Below are positions 53,520 to 61,560 of a stretch of DNA of 64,000 bases, in pieces (the first letter of the stretch is position 1; each line of letters opens with the position of its first letter). This DNA comes from Achromobacter xylosoxidans (lineage in GTDB: Bacteria > Pseudomonadota > Gammaproteobacteria > Burkholderiales > Burkholderiaceae_B). The position numbers and the translations under genes were made by a program. The stretch covers positions 124,001-188,000 of the forward strand of contig NZ_MTLG01000075.1 of NCBI RefSeq assembly GCF_002192695.1, read 5' to 3'. The notes under the pieces are model-generated. The model worked only from the letters and a program-made list of their open reading frames with translations, ran no database searches and had not been told where the DNA came from.

Positions 53520-54673
53520 CGCCATGCGCTCCCGACTTGAATGTAGAAGGCGTTCTGGTCCTTGCTGTGGGCGATGTCGATGCCCACGGCCAACCCCAGT
53601 TTGGCCGCGATCAGGTACCGGAAGCCGGTCCCCACGCTGACGACGGTGGAGGCCTCGGAGAACGACCTCCAGTTGCCATATGCCTTGCCCACGCCGCTGA
53701 ACCCCAGTATGGACCAGCGCGGCGTGGCGTCCCAGCGCAATTCGGCTTCGAACGCCAGCGCGTCGCGGTCCTGGTAACGGCCCCGCGCCACGCCGCGCAG
53801 ATCGACGTAGGGCTGGGCGTAGAACGGCACCGTGCCGCGCGTGAACTGGCCGTCGCCGCGCAGGCCCAAGGTCCAGCGCGGCGCCAGCGGCTGCCAGGTG
53901 TAGCCGCGCGTGCGGTAACTTTCGAATGACTGGTCGCTGCCGAGCCAGCTGCGCGAGAACTGGGCTTCCAGCTCGGCATAGCTGCCCCGGTTGGGATAGA
54001 AGATATTGTCGCGCGTGTCGTAGTCCACGACCAGGCCGGCCTTGCCGATGTGGCCGGCCATTTCGGCCTTGGACAGCTCGCCGGCCGTCTCGCCGGTGAA
54101 TCGCGTATTCGAGCGGAAATAGGTGTAGCGCGGGCCGACATACCAGGGCGTGTCCCCTACCCTGGCGAGGATCTGCTGCATCAGGAACGTGCCCTTCACC
54201 TCATAGCTGCGACCGTGGCTGGAAGCGCCGTAGTACTCGAGGTTCGCCCGTCCCTGGGCCAGCGCGCCCAGGTAGCGGTAGCGGTCCGCGTCCCAGCTGC
54301 GGAAGTGGAATAGCGCACCGCCGCGGGTGCCGTTTTCGGTGGCCATGGCGCCCACGCCGGTGACGTTGGGCGGCGCCTTGTGTGTGTTGTCAGCCTGGCC
54401 ATCCGGCCCGGGCTGCGCCGCGGGTTCCGAAAAATAAAGCAGCATCAATCCGCCCCCGTACCCGACGGCGGGTTCTGTGATGATGACGGGCACCGGAAGC
54501 GCGCCGTTCTGGCGCAGCAGGAAGTTGCCCATGTCCGGGCCGTCGCTGTCGCTGTCGCCGTTCGTCTCGGCCCGTGCCGCGCCCGCAAGAGCCTGGCCGG
54601 CGCACAGCAGGATCAGGAGCCGCAAGGTCAGCGCGGCCAAAGCCCTTCGGGTAAATCTGCAATCCTGGCGCAC
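53516..54673 (-). CDS. BamA/TamA (Omp85) family barrel protein without POTRA domains
   Basis: About 385 residues from a GTG at 54673, which gives the signal peptide LRLLILLCAGQALAGAARA directly; ATGs at 54760 and 54811 are open alternatives. After a short N-terminal stretch (MGNFLLRQNGALPVPVII) it is all outer-membrane barrel of the surface-antigen type, ending in an aromatic strand (FYIQVGSAWR). The POTRA repeats of true BamA are absent. Such short forms occur with lipases or unknown partners. It is upstream of the giant autotransporter, on the same strand. Confidence 0.78.
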   Translation of the reverse strand: MRQDCRFTRRALAALTLRLLILLCAGQALAGAARAETNGDSDSDGPDMGNFLLRQNGALPVPVIITEPAVGYGGGLMLLYFSEPAAQPGPDGQADNTHKAPPNVTGVGAMATENGTRGGALFHFRSWDADRYRYLGALAQGRANLEYYGASSHGRSYEVKGTFLMQQILARVGDTPWYVGPRYTYFRSNTRFTGETAGELSKAEMAGHIGKAGLVVDYDTRDNIFYPNRGSYAELEAQFSRSWLGSDQSFESYRTRGYTWQPLAPRWTLGLRGDGQFTRGTVPFYAQPYVDLRGVARGRYQDRDALAFEAELRWDATPRWSILGFSGVGKAYGNWRSFSEASTVVSVGTGFRYLIAAKLGLAVGIDIAHSKDQNAFYIQVGSAWR

Positions 54674-54838
54674 GGAATCATTCCCACGCTGTCGGTGCCG
54701 CAGTCCGGCGATAACGGACGCGGCTCGCAGCCATGAGACTGGAGCCGCGCGTTCAGTCATGCACCGCCGATGATGACACGGCGCGGGATCTTGCGCACGA
54801 CTTTGCGCCATGCCGCGCGGGCATGCGCAAGCCGGCGC

Positions 54839-56161
54839 CTACGCCGCCAGCTTGCGCATCGTGAGCGCGACGACCGCCGTGGCGACGAGCTGCATGCCGG
54901 CCACCACGTACAAGCCGGCGGCGACGCCGCCCGTCCATTCCTTCAGCCAGCCCATCATGAAGGGCGTGGCGAAGCCAGCCAGGTTGCCGACCGAATTGAT
55001 GAAGGCGATGCCGCCCGCGGCCGCGGTGCCAGTCAGGAAGGCCGCCGGAATCGCCCAGAAGACCGGGAAGGCGCCCAGCACGCCGATGGCGGCAATGCTG
55101 AGGGCAGCCATCGCCAGCACGGGACTGCCGATGTAGGCGCCGGTCAAGGACAGGCCGACCGCGCCGACCAGGGTGGCGCCGGCGCAATGCAGGCGGCGTT
55201 CACGGGTGGAATCGGAATGCGCGCCGTTGATCACCATCGCGGCCGTGCCCAGGATGAACGGGATGGCCGACAGCAGGCCGATGTTCAAGGTCCCCTGCAC
55301 GCCCAGTTCGCGCACGATGGAAGGCATCCAGAAAGCCAGCGTCGCGTTGCCCCCGACGATGCAGAAATAGGCCGCGGTACACAGCCACAAGGCGGGCAGG
55401 CGCAAGGCCTGGGCGAAGCTGGCGTGCTTGGCCGGGTCCAGCCGTTCGCTGTCCAGCTCAGCCGTCAGCGCGGCCTTTTCCGCCGCGCTCAGCCAGCGCG
55501 CCTGCTGGGGCCGGTCCGGCAGATACGCCAGCACCACCAGTCCGGCGATCACGGAAGGAATGCCTTCCAGCACGAACAGCCATTGCCAGTTGCGCAGCGG
55601 GGCCACGCCATCCATGCCGCTCATGATGAGGCCGGCTATCGGCCCGCCCACGATGCCGGCGATGCCGAACGACGTCATGAACCAGCCGTTGATGCGCCCT
55701 CGCCTGCTCGCGGGTATCCAGTAGGTCAGATAGAGCATGACGCCAGGGAAAAAGCCTGCTTCGAAGGCGCCGAGCAGAAAGCGCAGGACGTAGAACGAAG
55801 TCGGCGTGGTGACGAATGCCATCGCCATTGACGTCAGGCCCCACAGGATGGTGATGCGGGCCAGCGTCTTGCGCGCGCCGATGCGTTGCAGCAGCAGGTT
55901 GCTGGGCACTTCGAAGATGAAGTAGCCAATGAAGAAAATCCCCGCCCCCAGGCCGTACACGGCTTCGCTGAAACGCAGGTCCTGCAGCATCTGCAGCTTG
56001 GCGAAGCCGACGTTGACGCGGTCGATCCACGCCAGCAGGAACAGGAAAATCAGGAAAGGAATGAGGCGCCAGGCGACCTTGCGGTGCATCAGGCCTGGAT
56101 CGGCCGTGGGCGCGGCGCCATGTGCCGGCGCGGAAAGGGGTTGAGGTGAAACGGCATCCAT
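54839..56161 (-). CDS. MFS transporter, anion:cation symporter (ACS) family
   Basis: 440 residues from the ATG at 56161, with AGGAAC upstream; the longer frame to 56227 lacks a good site. Twelve membrane segments and the ACS opening (LIPFLIFLFLLAWIDRVNVG, about 35-54) are present, along with YFIFEVPSNLLLQRIGARKT near 90. ACS members bring in organic anions such as phthalate, tartrate or glucarate with protons. A palindrome identical to that before the amidase operon lies 90 nt upstream, so the same GntR protein probably controls it and the transporter imports the pathway substrate. Confidence 0.87.
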   Translation of the reverse strand: MDAVSPQPLSAPAHGAAPTADPGLMHRKVAWRLIPFLIFLFLLAWIDRVNVGFAKLQMLQDLRFSEAVYGLGAGIFFIGYFIFEVPSNLLLQRIGARKTLARITILWGLTSMAMAFVTTPTSFYVLRFLLGAFEAGFFPGVMLYLTYWIPASRRGRINGWFMTSFGIAGIVGGPIAGLIMSGMDGVAPLRNWQWLFVLEGIPSVIAGLVVLAYLPDRPQQARWLSAAEKAALTAELDSERLDPAKHASFAQALRLPALWLCTAAYFCIVGGNATLAFWMPSIVRELGVQGTLNIGLLSAIPFILGTAAMVINGAHSDSTRERRLHCAGATLVGAVGLSLTGAYIGSPVLAMAALSIAAIGVLGAFPVFWAIPAAFLTGTAAAGGIAFINSVGNLAGFATPFMMGWLKEWTGGVAAGLYVVAGMQLVATAVVALTMRKLAA

Positions 56162-56250
56162 AGCGGGTTCCTCGGTGGAGCGGATCAGGGGGAGCGCCCT
56201 AGCCCGCCGATACCGGGGCAAGGTCACGCGAGCAGATGTTTTTGGCTGCT

Positions 56251-56262
56251 ATAAATATATTT
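56251..56262. promoter_or_regulatory. GntR-type operator copy in front of the MFS gene
   Basis: ATAAATATATTT, whose core AAATATATTT (56253-56262) is a perfect palindrome. The same 12 bp occurs at 57059-57070 in front of the divergent catabolic operon. It lies 90 nt before the MFS start codon. AT-rich palindromes with a variable centre are usual for FCD-type GntR proteins. Confidence 0.6.
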
Positions 56263-56296
56263 TGCCATTTTAAAAAAATACAATAATAGGGAGTTA

Positions 56297-56316
56297 CCCG
56301 CGGTGACCACCGCGGG
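56297..56316 (-). terminator. terminator-like hairpin after the gntR gene
   Basis: CCCGCGGTG and CACCGCGGG are exact complements around a 2-nt centre, about 20 nt beyond the GntR stop on the minus strand. A T-rich stretch (TATTTTTTT) follows some 20 nt further on. Probably a rho-independent terminator of gntR. Confidence 0.5.
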
Positions 56317-56337
56317 CAGCGCATTTTTGGCGCCTCT

Positions 56338-56997
56338 TCAGGCCAGCAGGTTCTTGGGCAGCGCGGCGACAAACGAAGCGAAGCTGGTGGCTCCCTGCCC
56401 GGGGCTCATGTGCTGCGTCATGACCGCGGCGGCGCGCGCCGGATCCTGCGCCTGGATGGCTTCGAGCAGCTGGCCGTGCTGTTCCCACGACGCGGCCAGG
56501 CGGCCGAAGGCCGAAAAGGCGTGCAGCCGGTAGGCACCGGTGCGCGACCGCATGCGCAGGATCTCCTGGCGCAGATAGGGATTGCGGGCGCCCTGGTACA
56601 GGGCATCGTGGAAGCGCCGGTTGTGTTCCTGCCAGGCATCGGTGTCTTCGCGCCGCACCACGGCTGCCGCGCGTTCGTGGATGGCCGCCAGCTCGTCGCG
56701 CTCGGGCGGCGTCATGCGTTCGCAGGCCAGGCGCGCGCCTATGCCCTCCAGTTCCGCCAGCAGCTCCCACATGGCCAGCAGCTGGGCCACGTCCATCTTG
56801 GCCACCACCATGCCGCCGCGCGGCAGGCTGGCCACCAAGCCCTGCGCCTGCAACTGCAGCAGCGCCTCGCGCACCGGCGTGCGCGAGACGTCGTAGGTCT
56901 GCATCAGCATCTGTTCGTCGACGGGATCTCCCGGCAACAGGCTGCCATCGCGGATGGACTCTTCGACGGACAGGCGGATGCGCTCAGCGGCTTTCAT
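56338..56997 (-). CDS. GntR family regulator, FCD subfamily
   Basis: 219 residues. The N-terminal winged helix (about 5-75) has MQTYDVSRTPVREALLQLQA, the GntR hallmark. The C-terminal FCD domain (about 85-210) keeps its metal-ligand histidines (RRFHDALYQ, EQHGQLLEA, TQHM). FCD regulators respond to carboxylic acids. It is flanked by the importer gene and, divergently, by the amidase operon; the two identical palindromes make it the likely repressor of both. Confidence 0.9.
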   Translation of the reverse strand: MKAAERIRLSVEESIRDGSLLPGDPVDEQMLMQTYDVSRTPVREALLQLQAQGLVASLPRGGMVVAKMDVAQLLAMWELLAELEGIGARLACERMTPPERDELAAIHERAAAVVRREDTDAWQEHNRRFHDALYQGARNPYLRQEILRMRSRTGAYRLHAFSAFGRLAASWEQHGQLLEAIQAQDPARAAAVMTQHMSPGQGATSFASFVAALPKNLLA

Positions 56998-57058
56998 GGC
57001 GGACTCCGGTCAAGGGGTGAAGAAAATTCACGCAGGGCATAGTATTTTCTTGACTTAT

Positions 57059-57070
57059 ATAAATATATTT
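57059..57070. promoter_or_regulatory. GntR-type operator copy before the amidase operon
   Basis: Second copy of ATAAATATATTT, 52 nt before the first gene of the operon and 62 nt from the gntR start. It is extended on both sides by T/A (TATATAAATATATTTATG). A TTGACT at 57050-57055 could be a -35 box overlapping the site, but no good -10 follows. Confidence 0.6.
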
Positions 57071-57122
57071 ATGAGACTAGACTTTTATTTTACCGAGCAA
57101 AGCGCGGCAGGAGGTAGTGAGC

Positions 57123-57287
57123 ATGGAAGACTCGCCCAAACAGGAATGGCAGGCCTGGGTCGCCCTGGTCTGCAAGACGCATGGCCTGGCCGTGCCCGCC
57201 GAGACGCAATCGGCGGTCGCGCGCACGCTGCTGCGCCTTGCCGCCGTGGAGACCGAGATCGCAGCCTGCGGGGATGCCGATGTCTGA
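57123..57287 (+). CDS. small AtzG-like (DUF4089) amidase partner
   Basis: 54 residues, easily missed. A perfect AGGAGGT stands 7 nt before the ATG, and the stop overlaps the amidase start by 8 nt. The sequence (KQEWQAWVALVCKTHGLAVP and then two helices, VARTLLRLAAVETEIAA) fits the short helical AtzG/GatC-like proteins that wrap around AtzE-type amidases in the cyanuric-acid pathway. It would stabilise the amidase next to it. It is identified by size, pattern and context; the family link is my judgement and not a search result. Confidence 0.7.
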   Translation: MEDSPKQEWQAWVALVCKTHGLAVPAETQSAVARTLLRLAAVETEIAACGDADV

Positions 57288-58635
57288 GCCCCTGTTGCAT
57301 CTGGGCGTGGCCGACATGCGCCGCAACTACGTCCGGGCCACGCCTGGCGAACGCGCCACGCTGGTCGCGGCCCAGGCCGCGGCGTTCCAGCGCCGCGCGG
57401 CCGAGCTGCACTGCGCCACGCGCACCTATCTGCCCTCTTGCGCCTTCGTGCGGCACGGCGGCCTGCTTGAAGGCGTGGCGCTGGCGCACAAGGATGCCTT
57501 CCAGACCGGCAAGCACGCACCTGGCCGCGGGCGGCCTTTGCGCGACGCTGCTCCGGGTCCGATGGCCACGGCGCTGCGCCGCTTGCAGGACCATGGAGCG
57601 CTCAACCTGGGCGCCCTGGCGATGGCCGAACACGCTTGCGGCGCGACGGCCGAGAATCCGCATGGCCCGGCGCTGGCCAATCCGCTGGATGCCGCGGCTG
57701 CGGTGGGCGGATCGTCCAGCGGCTGCGCGGTCGCGGTGGCGGCGGGCCTGGTTCCCGCAACGCTGGGCACCGATACGGCCGGCTCGGTGCGCATGCCGGC
57801 CGCGACCTGCGGCCTGGTGGGACTCAAGCCGACGCCGGGGCTGGTGCCGGCGGACGGCGTCGCAGCCCTGGCGCCGACCTTGGACACGGTGGGCGTGATA
57901 GGCCGCAGCGCGCTGGATGCCGCCTGTGTCTATGCCGCGTTGCTGCCTGCGCAGGCCGCCGCGCCCGCCCTGCCTGCGGACGCGGCGGCGATCGAACAGG
58001 AACTTTCCCGGCCGCGCCGCTGGCGGCTGGCTTCGACGCTGGCGACCGCCGGGGCGCGCGCCGACGTGGCGGCCGTGATGTCGGGATTCGAACGGGGCCT
58101 GCCCGATCCGCAGCGCATCGATTCCCGCCCCGCGCCCGACCTGGACCGCCTGAACCGCCTGGCCCAGATCGTGTTGCACGCCGAAGCCGCCGCCACGCTG
58201 GCGGGCAGCGTACGCCATGAGCTGGCGTCGCTGGCGCCGGCCACCCAGTCCATCGCGCTGCCGGGCTGGGCCATGCCGGCGATCTGGTATCGCCACGCCC
58301 TGTCGCAGATCGCGCCATTGCGCGCCGCCTTCCTCGCCACCTATCTGGCCGACGCGGACCTGCTGCTCATGCCCTGCCTGCCGCAAGGCGTGCCGGACCG
58401 CGCCGCGGTCACCACCAGCAGCCCGGCTTTCGATCCGCGCGCGCTCGCGGCGCTGCACCGGCACCACGCCTACCTGAACCATCTGGGCCTGCCGGCGCTG
58501 GTCTTGCCCATCGGCATCGATGCGCAGGGCCGTCCCGTCAGTGTGCAAGCGGTCGGCGCGCCGGGCAGCGAAGCCCTGCTGCTGGCCTTTGCGCATCAGT
58601 TCGCCCTGCCCTTTTCCGCCATTCTGCAACGCTAA
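57280..58635 (+). CDS. amidase signature family hydrolase, AtzE-like
   Basis: 451 residues from the ATG at 57280, inside the end of the small gene. The Ser-Ser-Lys triad is visible: Lys71 (ALAHKDAF), the cis-Ser of GGSSSG (143-148) and the nucleophile Ser169 in DTAGSVRMPA. It would hydrolyse an amide to acid plus ammonia in the cytoplasm. The accessory small protein points to the AtzE/GatA-like branch. In this operon a half-amide of a dicarboxylic acid is a plausible substrate (inference). Confidence 0.88.
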   Translation: MSEPLLHLGVADMRRNYVRATPGERATLVAAQAAAFQRRAAELHCATRTYLPSCAFVRHGGLLEGVALAHKDAFQTGKHAPGRGRPLRDAAPGPMATALRRLQDHGALNLGALAMAEHACGATAENPHGPALANPLDAAAAVGGSSSGCAVAVAAGLVPATLGTDTAGSVRMPAATCGLVGLKPTPGLVPADGVAALAPTLDTVGVIGRSALDAACVYAALLPAQAAAPALPADAAAIEQELSRPRRWRLASTLATAGARADVAAVMSGFERGLPDPQRIDSRPAPDLDRLNRLAQIVLHAEAAATLAGSVRHELASLAPATQSIALPGWAMPAIWYRHALSQIAPLRAAFLATYLADADLLLMPCLPQGVPDRAAVTTSSPAFDPRALAALHRHHAYLNHLGLPALVLPIGIDAQGRPVSVQAVGAPGSEALLLAFAHQFALPFSAILQR

Positions 58636-58650
58636 CCCCACGGACTCATC

Positions 58651-59847
58651 ATGGCCAGAATCAACGCCTCCCCCACCCTCGCGCGCTTTCGCGTGCTGGA
58701 CCTTTCGCGCGTGCGCGCCGGCCCGACCTGCGTACGCATCCTGGCGGACTTCGGCGCGGACGTGATCCGCATCGAACCGCCGGCCGGGATCGATCCCAAC
58801 GAAGCCATGTTCGCCGCCGACCGCACTGGCGGCGATTTCCAGAACCTGAACCGCAACAAGCGGTCGATGACGCTGAACCTGAAGAAGCCCGAAGGCCTGG
58901 CCGTGTTCAAGCAACTGGTCGCCACCGCCGACGTGGTGGTGGAAAACTGGCGCCCCGACGTCAAGGCGCGGCTGGGGGTGGATTATGAAGCCCTGCGCGC
59001 CATCAATCCCCGCATCATCCTGGCCAGCATCTCCGGCTTTGGCCAGGACGGCCCCTATGCGGACCGGCCAGGCTTCGACCAGATCATCCAGGGCATGGGC
59101 GGCCTCATGTCGGTGACAGGCTTTGCCGGCGGCGGTCCGCTACGCGCGGGGCTCGCGGTCGCCGATTGCGGCACGGGCATCTACGCCGCGGTCGGCGTCC
59201 TGCTGGCCTTGCTGGAGCGCGAACGGTCCGGCGTGGGCCAATGGGTCCACAGTTCCCTGCTGCACACGCAGATCGCGCTGATGGACTTCCAGGCGGCGCG
59301 CTACCTGAACGACGGCGACACGCCGGTGCAGGCGGGCAACGATCATCCGACCAGCAGTCCGATGGGGCTGTTCGAGGCCAGCGACGGCGCCTTCAACCTG
59401 GGCGCGTCCGGCGAAGGCAATTGGCGCCGCCTGTGCGAGTGCCTGGACGCGCCGCAATGGCTGGAGGACCCGCGCTATGCCACCGAGAAGCTGCGCGTGG
59501 CGAACCGGGCCGCGCTCAATGAATCGCTGGCGCAGCGCTTCCGTCAGCAAAGCGTCGCGCATTGGGTCGGGCTGCTGAACCGCGCCGGCGTGCCGGCAGG
59601 CCCGGTCTACAGCATTCCGCAGGTGTTCGAGGATGAGCAGGTGCGTCACCTGGGCGTGGCGCAGCAGGTTGCGGACGAGACCGGACACGAATACCGCTTG
59701 ATCTCACAGCCCGTGACCTTGACGCGCACGCCCGCCCATATTGCGCGGCCCGCGCCCGGCTGGGGTGAACACACCCGCGAGATGCTGGCCGAGATGGGCT
59801 ATGCCGCGGGCGACGTCGAGCGCCTGTATGACGCGGGGGTGGTATGA
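58651..59847 (+). CDS. class III (CaiB/BaiF) CoA transferase
   Basis: 398 residues. The opening LSRVRAGPTCVRILADFGAD, the NRNKRSMTLNLK segment near 70, and the catalytic Asp172 in VADCGTG match formyl-CoA/carnitine-CoA transferases. It moves CoA from a donor such as succinyl-CoA to a carboxylic acid without ATP. In the operon it would activate the acid made by the amidase. It ends in an ATGA overlap with the crotonase gene. Confidence 0.9.
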   Translation: MARINASPTLARFRVLDLSRVRAGPTCVRILADFGADVIRIEPPAGIDPNEAMFAADRTGGDFQNLNRNKRSMTLNLKKPEGLAVFKQLVATADVVVENWRPDVKARLGVDYEALRAINPRIILASISGFGQDGPYADRPGFDQIIQGMGGLMSVTGFAGGGPLRAGLAVADCGTGIYAAVGVLLALLERERSGVGQWVHSSLLHTQIALMDFQAARYLNDGDTPVQAGNDHPTSSPMGLFEASDGAFNLGASGEGNWRRLCECLDAPQWLEDPRYATEKLRVANRAALNESLAQRFRQQSVAHWVGLLNRAGVPAGPVYSIPQVFEDEQVRHLGVAQQVADETGHEYRLISQPVTLTRTPAHIARPAPGWGEHTREMLAEMGYAAGDVERLYDAGVV

Positions 59848-60629
59848 GCGGCGGCCGGATCCAGGTGGATTTCCAGGACGGCATCGCGGCCCTGACGGTC
59901 TGCCATCCGGAAAAGCGCAATGCGATGACGCTGTCCATGTGGCAGCAACTGGCTGCGGCGCTGCTTGAACTGGCAGGCGCTGGGGTCCGGGTGCTGACGC
60001 TGGCCGGCGCCGGCGCCCGGGCCTTCGTGTCCGGGGCCGACATCAGCGAGTTCGACCAGGCCCGTGACGGCGCGGCGGCGGTCGCCCGGTACAACCAGGC
60101 GGTGGCGGATGCGCAGCGGCTGCTGGCGGAGTTCGAGGCGCCTACCATCGCGCTGATACAAGGCGCGTGCATGGGCGGCGGCATCGGCCTGGCCTTGGCC
60201 TGCGACCTGCGCTATGCCAGCGCCAGCGCCCGCTTCCGCATGCCGGCCGCAAGGCTGGGGCTGGGCTATTCCCATGCCGACATGCGCAGGCTGGCGGGCG
60301 TGGTGGGCGCGGCGTCCGCCTTCGATCTGTTCTATACCGCCCGCACCCTGGACGCCGAGCAGGCCGAGCGCCGCGGCCTGATCCATGAACGTTACGCCGA
60401 CGACGACTTCGCCCGCCAGACCCAGGCGCGGGTGCGGACCATTGCCGCCAATGCCCCCCTCTCCCTGCGCGCGGCAAAGGCGGCCATACTGGCGACCATG
60501 AATCCGCCGACAGCCGCCGAACTTGACGCGATCGATGCCCAGGTGGCCCAGTGCTACGCCAGCGAGGACTACGCCGAAGGCCGGCGTGCTTTCGCCGAAA
60601 AGCGCGATCCGGTCTTTCTCGGCCGCTGA
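59844..60629 (+). CDS. crotonase-fold protein lacking the hydratase glutamates
   Basis: 261 residues of enoyl-CoA hydratase/isomerase fold. The oxyanion-hole segments FVSGADISEF (about 62-71) and GACMGGGIGLALACDLRY (about 108-125) are present. The two catalytic Glu of enoyl-CoA hydratase (Glu144 and Glu164 in rat) are replaced: GGGCEL reads GGGIGL and QPEI reads MPAA. Hydration by the normal route is therefore unlikely; isomerase, thioester hydrolase, C-C hydrolase or decarboxylase activity are options. It acts on the CoA ester from the preceding transferase. Confidence 0.85.
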   Translation: MSGGRIQVDFQDGIAALTVCHPEKRNAMTLSMWQQLAAALLELAGAGVRVLTLAGAGARAFVSGADISEFDQARDGAAAVARYNQAVADAQRLLAEFEAPTIALIQGACMGGGIGLALACDLRYASASARFRMPAARLGLGYSHADMRRLAGVVGAASAFDLFYTARTLDAEQAERRGLIHERYADDDFARQTQARVRTIAANAPLSLRAAKAAILATMNPPTAAELDAIDAQVAQCYASEDYAEGRRAFAEKRDPVFLGR

Positions 60630-60657
60630 GCCGTCCTTGAACCATGAGCAAGATGCC

Positions 60658-61560
60658 ATGAACAATCCACGCATTCCCTTCATGCTTTCCAGCCAGCGCC
60701 CGCCCCTGGCGGCGCTGGACGGCCGGCCCATCCTGGTGCACCTGGTCGTCAATGTGGAGCACTGGCCCTTCGACCAGCCCATGCCCCGCACCCTGCTGAC
60801 CGCGCCGCACGGGCGCGAGACGGTGCCGGATGTTCCCAACTACAGCTGGGCCGAGTACGGCCTGCGCTGCGGGCTGCCCCGGATCATCGACGCCATCCGC
60901 GGCCGCGGCCTGCCGGCCTCGGCCAGCCTGAACGCCTCCGTCATCGATGCCTATCCCGCTGCCGCGCAGGCGCTGCTGGAGGCCGGCTGGGAATTCATCG
61001 GCCACGGCATCCACCAGCGGGCGCTTTCGCAAGAGGACGGCGACGGCCAGGCCCGCACCATCGCGGCGGCGCTGGACCGGATCGAACGCTTCAGCGGCCG
61101 CCGGCCGCGCGGCTGGCTCTCGCCGGGACTGCGCGAAACGCAGGACACGCCGGACCTTCTGGCCCTGGCCGGCATCGACTACCTGTTCGACTGGTGCCTG
61201 GACGATCTGCCCAACTGGATGCAGACCGCCGGGAAGCCCCTGCTGGCGCTGCCGTATGCGCTGGAGCTGAACGATTCGGTGATCCATGCCGTGGAAAAGC
61301 ACGCCACCGGGGAGTTCAGCCGGCGCCTGGAACGGACGCTGGACCTGTATGCCGAAGAAGCCCGGACCGCCGGCCGTCCGCGCGTCCTGACGCTGGGATT
61401 GCATCCGCATCTGATGGGCGTGCCGCATCGCTACGCCGACCTGCTGGCCATGCTGGACCTGCTGCAAGGGCATCCCATGACCACCTTCGTCACCGGCGCC
61501 GCGATGCATGACTGGTACGCCGGCCAAGTGCCCGCCAAGTCCGCTGGAGCCGCCGCATGA
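60658..61560 (+). CDS. polysaccharide deacetylase-fold hydrolase, PuuE/cyclic-imidase-like
   Basis: 300 residues from the ATG at 60658; the frame is open into the crotonase gene but that part is shadow. It is a NodB-type barrel with the altered first motif VVNVEHWPFD, a metal-binding GHGIHQRAL (about 115-123) and RPRGWLSPG (about 144). This resembles the allantoinase PuuE and cyclic-imide hydrolase branch, which cut ring amides, and not chitin deacetylases. There is no signal peptide, so it works in the cytoplasm. Together with the amidase it suggests ring opening of an imide, then half-amide hydrolysis. Confidence 0.82.
   Translation: MNNPRIPFMLSSQRPPLAALDGRPILVHLVVNVEHWPFDQPMPRTLLTAPHGRETVPDVPNYSWAEYGLRCGLPRIIDAIRGRGLPASASLNASVIDAYPAAAQALLEAGWEFIGHGIHQRALSQEDGDGQARTIAAALDRIERFSGRRPRGWLSPGLRETQDTPDLLALAGIDYLFDWCLDDLPNWMQTAGKPLLALPYALELNDSVIHAVEKHATGEFSRRLERTLDLYAEEARTAGRPRVLTLGLHPHLMGVPHRYADLLAMLDLLQGHPMTTFVTGAAMHDWYAGQVPAKSAGAAA

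Noticed and set aside
60523..60657. Upstream start for the deacetylase-fold gene inside the crotonase gene.
   Set aside because: The translated extension is a shadow of the crotonase frame; the family N-terminus begins at 60658.
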